From positions 3,288,501-3,352,500 of the forward strand of contig CM040089.1 in assembly GCA_022496805.1 (NCBI GenBank): a stretch of 64,000 nt of DNA, read 5' to 3'. Below the pieces are notes generated by a model. It ran no database searches, had not been told where the DNA came from, and worked only from the letters and a program-made list of their open reading frames with translations. Numbering within the stretch: the first letter of the stretch is position 1; each line of letters begins with the position of its first letter. Both the position numbers and the translations under genes were made by a program. This document shows positions 57,746 through 64,000 of this stretch, piece by piece. Source of the stretch: Pohlia nutans. Taxonomy: Eukaryota > Streptophyta > Bryopsida > Bryales > Mniaceae.

Positions 57746-57816
57746 CACCCCCGTTTCACATTTTACCGCGGGCTTTTACTGCTGCGATGGAGGTTTCCAG
57801 GCAACTTCGCCCACGG

Positions 57817-57891
57817 TCCAGGGACTCCAGGCCGTGCGTCCAGGGACTCCAGAGCGTCCAGGGACTCCAGAGCTCCAGGGACTCCAGAGCT
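57817..57891. repeat. TCCAGGGACTCCAG tandem repeats
   Basis: Four near-identical TCCAGGGACTCCAG units, 18-24 bases apart, lie upstream of the Myb-like gene. They could be transposase or Myb-like protein binding sites in the arm of the element, which is inference only. Confidence 0.8.
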
Positions 57892-57971
57892 CAAGTGCAT
57901 TAGTGCATTAGGGTTTGTACTAGTGCTCATTATTTTATTATTTTCTTGTAGGAAGTGCACGTTTGGACGAT

Positions 57972-58847
57972 ATGGAAGGAGAGAGCTACTTGAGAATGTT
58001 ATTAGCGAATAGTCCTCCAAGCTTGGTTATGACGCAGAGTTCTCAAAACTCCGTTTCGGTGTCTTCTGTTGTAGTCACTTCCGTTCCCGTTGCTTCTGTT
58101 CCGGTTACTTTTGTGTTGTCAGGTCCACCCCCTCCTCTCCCGCGACGGGCTCCAGTTGTTGTGCAGGAACGGCATTGGAGCAATGCTGTTGTGAAGTTTT
58201 TATTGCAACAGTGTAGGGAACATGTCGAGGCCCACAACACCGTCACCATGCGACAGTATCAGTGGGCGCGGGTGCACAAGCTGCTGATTACGCAGTTCCC
58301 TCCGGAGTCTGGGTGGAAGGTCAAGTCCTTATCTGACAAGTGGGAGAAGTTGCGGAGCACATATTCCAAGATAAAGAAGTTGCGCAACCAAACGGGTGCA
58401 GGTGTGTGGGATGACGGTGCGAAGTTCATTTGGTACGATCAGATTGATGAAATTTTGAGTCTCACAGCGAAGGCGAATGGTGTTCCAGGAGCAATGGACC
58501 AAGGGGTACCTGTACCCGGCACTGGGACTTCTAGCGGTCCGGCGGATGTTTGCGAGGAGATCGACGGAGACGGTGAGCCATCTTGGGCGCACTCACCACA
58601 TCGCACCGATCCTGCAGCATCCAGTGCAGCTGACCAGGAGAGCAACGGCACCACTCCACGAACACGAGCAGCGAATTTACCCGGGGTTTTGGGGAAAGGT
58701 ACTAATTCCACACCAGCTAAACGGGCTAGGGTTGATAGAAACTTGATGGATGCATTAGATAGACTTGCAGATTCTAGTGCTGAGATAGAACGGTTGAGAA
58801 TTGAAGCAGCATTGACTATGCATAAGGACAATTTAATTGAACGCTAG
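57972..58847 (+). CDS. Harbinger Myb/SANT-like DNA-binding protein, with premature stop
   Basis: From ATG 57972 the frame gives 291 residues. An upstream acceptor-like TTATTTTCTTGTAG (ending 57950) suggests that a 5' exon may precede it. A Ser/Val-rich N-terminus and a PPPPLPRR segment lead into a Myb/SANT-like (trihelix-type) domain at about residues 67-162, marked by W69, W98, W123 and W154 and by a KWEKLRSTYSKIKKL helix. The C-terminus is a coiled-coil-like helix (NLMDALDRLADSSAEIERLR). In PIF/Harbinger elements this protein binds the ends and brings the transposase to the nucleus. The TAG at 58845-58847 falls in the middle of the helix. The same frame continues for 33 more codons (KLELELFRLQQASGERMAA) to TAG at 58947-58949, so the full protein was probably about 325 residues. 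The element may therefore be recently inactivated in this gene, or the truncated protein may still work. Confidence 0.85.
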   Translation: MEGESYLRMLLANSPPSLVMTQSSQNSVSVSSVVVTSVPVASVPVTFVLSGPPPPLPRRAPVVVQERHWSNAVVKFLLQQCREHVEAHNTVTMRQYQWARVHKLLITQFPPESGWKVKSLSDKWEKLRSTYSKIKKLRNQTGAGVWDDGAKFIWYDQIDEILSLTAKANGVPGAMDQGVPVPGTGTSSGPADVCEEIDGDGEPSWAHSPHRTDPAASSAADQESNGTTPRTRAANLPGVLGKGTNSTPAKRARVDRNLMDALDRLADSSAEIERLRIEAALTMHKDNLIER

Positions 58848-58949
58848 GAGAACAGAAAATTGGAACTTGAATTGTTCCGATTGCAACAGGCTAGTGGCGA
58901 GAGGATGGCCGCTATGTTTGCAAAAGTTGTTAAAAAAAATGCCCAATAG
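58848..58949 (+). pseudogene. In-frame continuation of the Myb-like gene after the TAG
   Basis: There are 33 codons in the same frame as the gene upstream. They extend its amphipathic, charged helix (Leu/Glu/Lys-rich) and end in KVVKKNAQ before a stop. The smooth continuation of the helix argues that the TAG at 58845 is a mutation and not the natural end. Confidence 0.7.
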
Positions 58950-59551
58950 AAATCCTAGTGATAGATTTAGGGTTTTGGAGCTTTGGTTTGTGTTAGTAGG
59001 GAATTGGAATGTATTGCACCAATTTGGTTTTTTTTTGTAAACATTTCATGCCCCAAACCTCTATTTGTTTCGCAGAGACTTGAGTCACATGTTTCTTTGC
59101 AATTTGGAATTCTGTATGAAATCGACAAATGCAAATTAGGTGTTCAGAATTTTTGCAATCCTCATGAACACCTACGTTGAATGCGGTCATTTTTTCTTTC
59201 TCAATTATGCATTGCCAAAGGTAGGCCACATTGTTTAAGTTAGTGATTTTAGGACATTCAAACTTGCAAGATCAAATTGATGTGAAGAGATTTTAGGAAG
59301 TTTGACCGTACAAATAATTTTTAGAGATTATGCGCTACATATTTTATACTGGGAAAAAAACATTGAATTGCAATATAGTTTAGGGTTTATTGTTAACATA
59401 TTATTCCAACTATGATGTACCACGTCCGAAACCAAAAACCAAAGACTAGCACATCAAAATTATATTAAAGTGGAAAATCAATACCATGGGGACATCCGTA
59501 AAATACTTGCCACTCATGTGGCTACAGTGAAAAACCTAACATACAGAAACA
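58950..59551. other. Spacer between the convergent Harbinger genes
   Basis: AT-rich sequence without a gene. At 59285-59345 it resembles part of family C (GGAAGTTTGACCGTACAAAT, then TTTTTAGAGATTATGC). Confidence 0.5.
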
Positions 59552-60964
59552 TCACTCTGGATTACGCTCAAGCCATGATGAGAATAAAACATTCCTCATC
59601 CTCTCCCCTGCTACCTTTGCAGCTACACCTTCATGGGGAAGTTGCATCCTTCCCACATGGAACCCAACATGTGGAGCACGACGGAGTCTAACGTCTGCAG
59701 GAATAGGAACACGCTGGTTGTGAATTTCACAATAATTGTGAAGAACGCAACACGCTAAAGTAACCAAGGCTGCTTTTTCTACTGACATATTAAATGCCTT
59801 CAGAATGCGCCAGCGATTCTTTAGTGCACCAAAAGCCTGCTCGATTACCACTCGTCCGCTATTAACAAAGGACTCAAACCTGTGGAATCCAAATAAAAAT
59901 CACAGTCAAAATTTATAATGATCATACCCTGTGCAAAGCATGAATAATTAAAAAAAAACATAATAATAAACTTAGTCATACCTAATTTTATCCACTATTG
60001 CCGGATCTCCTGGTTTGAAATTCTTGAGCATGTACGGTCTGCTAGAGTAAGCCGTGTCGCCCACCAAATAGGGTCTAATCTCCGTTCCACTGAGATGGAT
60101 GATTGGCTCCGCTAAAATCTGTCTTCTACTCAGCTGCGTTGCTAGGGAGGACACCGCAAATTGCCCTGCATCATGAACACCTCCGGGCTGCCCCGCACAT
60201 ACGTTCCAAAACATTCTATTTGTGTCGCAAACTACTTGCAACACAATGCTATGGAAATGTTTTCTATTGTAAAAATCCTGGGGCATGGGAGTGAATCGTC
60301 TAGTGGGCCTGACGCTCAAAGGAATATGGGTGCCATCTATTGCACCAACAATGTTTGGTAACCCTGTGATGTCTCTAAATTTTTCTATAATGCTTTGAAG
60401 CCTATCGCCAGAGGGTGTGTGGATGAACTGAAAAAATAAACCATCCTCACCAGTCCCTAAAGCCCGACACACTATCATAGTATACTTGCGAATAGTGGAC
60501 TCTCCGCATCCATACAAATTATGCATTCTAGTACAACTCACACCATGAGCCAATCGGTACAAGACAAGCTTTACTTGCTTTCTTACCGGAACGGGGGGTC
60601 TAACAAACGTAGCAGCGGTAGAACGCAAAAACGGTGTCAATAAATCCACCAAAGCCTCGAATGCTAAAAATTCCATACGATAAGTTTGCCAATACCTCAA
60701 ATGAAGCATTTGTGGCGAAGTATGCCACACATCGCCCTCCACAATGTCGTGATGGATGTACTGGCGAGGCTCCACCCACCACATGCGACGAGGAAATCGC
60801 TGCCTCCACGCCATCGCAGCAATAATCGGGAGTAAACGGCGCATCGAGTGTCCTCCCGCGATATCAAATGGAACATACGGCACTACACGACGACGTCTAC
60901 GACCGTGGAAAGTCACGAGAACAACCAAGAACGCGAACATCACGATGAGTGAGTGGTCCGCCAT
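59552..60964 (-). CDS. PIF/Harbinger (HARBI1-like) DDE transposase, two exons
   Basis: Exon 1 is 60964-59982 and exon 2 is 59879-59552. The 102-bp intron (59880-59981) has GT (GTATGACT) and AG (TTCCACAG) ends, phase 2. The spliced protein is 436 residues. The N-terminus has a short hydrophobic run followed by an Arg cluster (GRRRRRVV). A helix-turn-helix-like region (about 128-168, YRLAHGVSCTRMHNLYGCGE) precedes the DDE nuclease. All three catalytic residues are present: D210 in VGAIDGTHI, D303 in LVGDTAYSS and E341 in VVIEQAFGALKNRW. The final part VLHNYCEIHN is also a family hallmark. It cuts and rejoins DNA at TTA/TAA sites together with the Myb-like partner, whose gene converges on it. 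No frameshift or stop was seen, so it may be active. The splice choice is supported because it restores the conserved spacing before the glutamate. Confidence 0.92.
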
Positions 60965-61140
60965 CGATTCTCAACCCTAAAGCTTACACCCAAAAAACTT
61001 ATGAAACCCTAAATCCATAAACAACATGCAGAAGGGCTCTGGAGCTGCTGGAGGAGCTACTGGAGTGCCGGCAAGGAGACTAAACTCAATCCCTAAACCC
61101 AGCAAGTGTGAACGCGGCCGACCTGATGTGAACGGGGCCC

Positions 61141-61679
61141 GTTGGAGGCGAGCTTTTACCTTTGATCCAGGTTGGCGTTGGCGTCGACGTGCGTGGATGC
61201 TCCATCATGTGCGTGGCCTCACGAAACCGCCAACAGCCACGGAGAATCCGCCAACCACGCCTCGCCACCTGTCCTGGCGGGTGGCGGGTGGTGGGGCAGA
61301 AATCCATCATGTGCGTCTGGCCATCGTCGTCGATTTTTTTGCCAAACTCACCTCCTCATTGTTCCAAAGGAGGCCAGCTATTTTCGATGGTTATTAACCT
61401 TCTCTGGATGAAAGTGAGTCTGTTAACAAGTTCATCCGCGAGTTAGGGTTCGATGTAAACGTCACAGGGCTTTTCCTCATTCCTCTCCTCACAAAAGGTA
61501 GGAAAAGCAAGCAGGTCGGAAGGGCAAGGGGGAGGCTCGCTGGCCAAAAAATCGGGCTATGCTAGATAGCTAGGCTCATAGGAGATGGCACCGAGTCCAT
61601 AGCGACTGCTTGCTCGGACAAGGTGAAACTAGCATCAATAGGGGTTGTTATACCTTCTTCGAGAATCAAACTTCTGTAA
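61141..61679. other. GC-rich flank of the Harbinger element
   Basis: GC-rich with a duplicated word CCATCATGTGCGT(C/G)TGGCC at about 61212 and 61302. Open frames on both strands have no domain. It may belong to the element's outer arm or to host DNA. Confidence 0.35.
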
Positions 61680-62903
61680 CCCCTAAAGGACCGGAGTGTT
61701 TTTCCTCCAAAAACACTCCAATGCTGCCATTTTCACTCCCCTATGCAAAAAATCCAAAAAAATGTTAATTTTTACCTTCTAACCGTAAGATCTTGTCCTC
61801 AACTACTTGAAAAACATACACAACAAATTTCGTTGATTTTGACCGCACGGATTGCAAGATAATTGCATTTGATGGAAAAAAACACCCCAAAAAAACACAT
61901 GTCCGAAAATTTCAGATGCGTTTGACCATGGCTACATCAAAAAAACCTCACTACCGAAACCTGTCGCACTTCACTTTCACATTCTATATGATGTTACTTA
62001 GTTGTGTACCAATTTTCGTTGCGTTTGGAGATGTTTAGGATGTTGAAGAACACCTTGCACTTGTTAGGGGTTTAAAACTTCAAAAAAGACTATGTTTTTG
62101 GAATTGCAATATTTTTGACTTTCTGTATTTAAAATACGAATCTGAGCGGTGAAACATAAGTACATTCCACCCTCTATAGAATGGCGAAAAAAAGTTTGAA
62201 AAAAATAAAATCTCCAAGTTTTAGAAGACATGTAGCACATTTTCTAAGAATTTTGGGGGTTAGGAGGGAAATAAAGGGTGGAGGAAGGGAATTGAAGTGC
62301 CAACCCATTCCAATGTTCATGACCCCACTAACTCTCAAAGTGGACTGCCACGTGGCAGTCCCTCATTGGACGATTTTAATTTTTAATTTTTTAAAATGAT
62401 TTTAATTTTCAAAATTTTGAATAATATTTTTTAATTATAAAAATTGAACTTTTAGTTTAAAATATTATTTTTTAAAATTTAAAATAATAATTTTCAGTTT
62501 AAAATAATAATTTTCAGATTAAAATTAAAAAATTTATTTATAAAAAATTTATTTTAAAATTTTAAAAAAAAAATTAATTTTTTTTTAATGAGTTTGGAAA
62601 ATGGGGTGGTCTTCTACCCACCACAGTTCACCCCATTTTCCACACGCCGCCCATCTTGTTGCCCCCCACTAAAATTCAACTATTTCTCTACTGCCCCGTT
62701 GCCCTTTCTCCCGAAAAAAACACATTTCCCCTCATAACTTTCACATACGGTGTCGGAATTCAAAAAAAAAAAAGAATCCTCATTTTTGTGGCACATTGGG
62801 GAATCTACTATTAAATTTCCTTCAAAATTCGATTAAAAATGTGTTCACCGGAACCTACCCGATTCTCTAAATGTCCTAGTTAGGACAGTTGGTCCTTTAG
62901 GGG
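61680..62903. mobile_element. TTAA-type MITE, family P, copy 2 (large)
   Basis: A 1224-bp element with a perfect 13-bp inverted end pair CCCCTAAAGGACC / GGTCCTTTAGGGG. The right flank is exact TTAA (62904-62907); the left is GTAA. It contains TTCTAACCGTAAGATC and GACCGCACGGATTGCAAG. It is the longest TTAA element here but has no transposase frame. A highly AT-rich TTTAAAATT patch spans about 62380-62590. A short frame at 62181-62399 is not protein-like. Confidence 0.8.
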
Positions 62904-63023
62904 TTAAAGATTGAGAAGGTCTGGAGAGTAAAGAGGAACCAAAAAGGGCCCTTTTCTACAAAGAAAGTGTGACTCCTCTTTTCTATCCTATGGAGAATGA
63001 GAATTGAGAATGAGGATGGGATT

Positions 63024-63152
63024 TACACGCAAAACCATTCTTCACGTTTATTCTTCACCCTTGGAAGAGAAGAAAGAAACTTCTCAATCTATAGAGAATA
63101 GGCCCTCTGCAATTCAAGGAGAGAGTGACACGACTCATTCTCTGAAGATTGA
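63024..63152. repeat. Diverged direct duplication, left copy
   Basis: Runs from ACACGCAAAACCATTCTTCA to CTGAAGATTGAGAATGA and matches 63269-63400. Confidence 0.8.
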
Positions 63153-63268
63153 GAATGACATTTATCTGAGACTGGCGCAAATCACAAAGCCACGACCCTC
63201 TCTAGTGATAACCAGGTAGAATAACGGTAGGCATGGTGAAAAGGAGAAGCAAAGAAATAAAAACTTCA

Positions 63269-63400
63269 CACGCGAAACCATTCTTCACGCCCATTCTTCA
63301 CCCTTGAAAGAGAAGAAAGAAACTTTTCAATCTTCAGAGAATGGACCCTCTGCAATTCAAGGAGAGAGTTCCACGTCCTCATTCTCTGAAGATTGAGAAT
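63269..63400. repeat. Direct duplication, right copy, with internal foldback
   Basis: It repeats the left copy (CACGCGAAACCATTCTTCAC...). At 63328-63398 TCAATCTTCAGAGAATG and CATTCTCTGAAGATTGA form a perfect 17-bp inverted pair around CCCTCTGCAATTCAAGGAGA. It could be a foldback element that was duplicated. Confidence 0.8.
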
Positions 63401-64000
63401 GGGGAGAAGAAGGTGCGACATCCCCTGTTGCCAATCCATTGCCATACCCTAGGTTGGGGAAATGAGAGACTAGTTTAAGAATGAGTTTGTGGCTTGTGAA
63501 TGAAACATTTTAACTTTATTGACTCTTATAAATGTGGAAGAAAGTTAAAAGGGAGACACAATCTCCCAATCACCAACTGATTTCTTGTTAGAGATGGTTG
63601 CTAGATTTCATCGGTTATTGAAGAGGTATCAAGTTCTCTAAGTTCAGAGAAATTATTCTTTTGATGTCCAATTTTGCATTGACTTATTCTAAGATTTCTT
63701 AATGTTGAACAATTCAATGCCCACACCGAGACTGCTTCCCCATTGAAAGTCGAAGACATTTCATTCCATGAAGTGTGAAATTCACTAGTGAATTGTAATA
63801 TATAGATGACAATCTGGATGAAGTCATCAATGGTAATTATATTGTGATACCCGTATTCTCTTTAGGTAAGTAGTCGCATTGCATTGAATTGAGCGGTAAC
63901 CTCTTTACTTCTTCTCCAATCAATGTAACTACATAAAATGTTCATCATAAAAGCCCATGTTGGGTTCCTCAAACAAATGTTGTGATTGAATGAATTTTTG
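63401..64000. other. Intergenic end of the window, nothing recognised
   Basis: Unique sequence, no gene or element boundary found. Confidence 0.45.

Larger units (their letters stand above)
57746..61140. mobile_element. PIF/Harbinger transposon with both genes (boundaries tentative)
   Basis: It contains the two proteins needed for transposition in this superfamily, arranged tail to tail: a Myb/SANT-like protein (plus) and a DDE transposase (minus). The proposed right end in inverse, GGGCCCCGTTCACATCAGG, resembles the TAA-flanked MITE ends in this window (GGGCCGCTTCACACTATGG, GGGCCGGTTTACACTACGG). The left candidate, CACCCCCGTTTCACATTTTA, is a poor partner, and no clean TAA/TTA duplication is visible, so the outer limits may be wrong by hundreds of bases. 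GACTCCAG-rich repeats lie near the left gene, and similar CTGGAG-rich sequence lies at 61030-61065. A fragment resembling family C (about 59285-59345) sits between the two genes. Confidence 0.7.

Overview
The window looks like nuclear DNA of a land plant with a gene-poor, AT-rich (roughly one-third GC by eye), transposon-filled genome. The main evidence is one intact gene for a PLATZ zinc-binding transcription factor, a plant family. There is also a decayed strictosidine-synthase-like fragment, a complete PIF/Harbinger transposon, and many plant-style MITEs. The PLATZ gene has no intron in its coding part and a long leader. That would suit a bryophyte or another seedless lineage, but this is a weak guess. 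I found no organellar or bacterial genes and no recognisable LTR retrotransposon.

Layout. From 1 to about 50 kb there is no host gene I can support. The space is filled by short non-autonomous DNA elements. The dominant group has ends of the form CCCCTAAACG...CGTTTAGGGG flanked by TTAA. Fourteen copies have exact TTAA on both sides, and several more are one-sided or decayed. They fall into about ten families (labelled A, B, C, D, F, G, J, K, N, P and others below). Mixed among them are PIF/Harbinger-type MITEs (TAA/TTA duplications), TA-duplicating foldbacks, CACTA-like 110-150 bp foldbacks, a probable hAT-type element, an element with a 4-bp TCCA duplication, 5'-truncated LINE ends, and a SINE family with one copy carrying part of 5S rRNA.

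From 50.6 to 53.8 kb is the PLATZ locus: a GC-rich start region, a leader of about 1.5 kb, a single-exon 256-codon CDS, and a poly(A) signal. GC-moderate DNA without a recognisable gene continues to about 56 kb. At 57.0-57.4 kb, minus strand, is the broken strictosidine-synthase-like fragment. From about 57.75 to 61.14 kb lies a PIF/Harbinger element with two convergent genes: a Myb/SANT-like DNA-binding protein (plus strand, interrupted by one in-frame TAG) and a two-exon DDE transposase (minus strand, all three catalytic residues present). A large TTAA element (61.7-62.9 kb) and a duplicated foldback (63.0-63.4 kb) close the window.

How the parts relate. The Harbinger element is the only coding-competent transposon seen. 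Its tentative outer end resembles the GGGCC(G)...TTCACAC ends of the TAA-flanked MITEs, so a family like it may have mobilised them. No transposase for the TTAA group is present; its source must lie elsewhere. The TTAA group is the most notable content: TTAA targeting is typical of piggyBac and Kolobok, which I do not associate with abundant MITEs in land plants.
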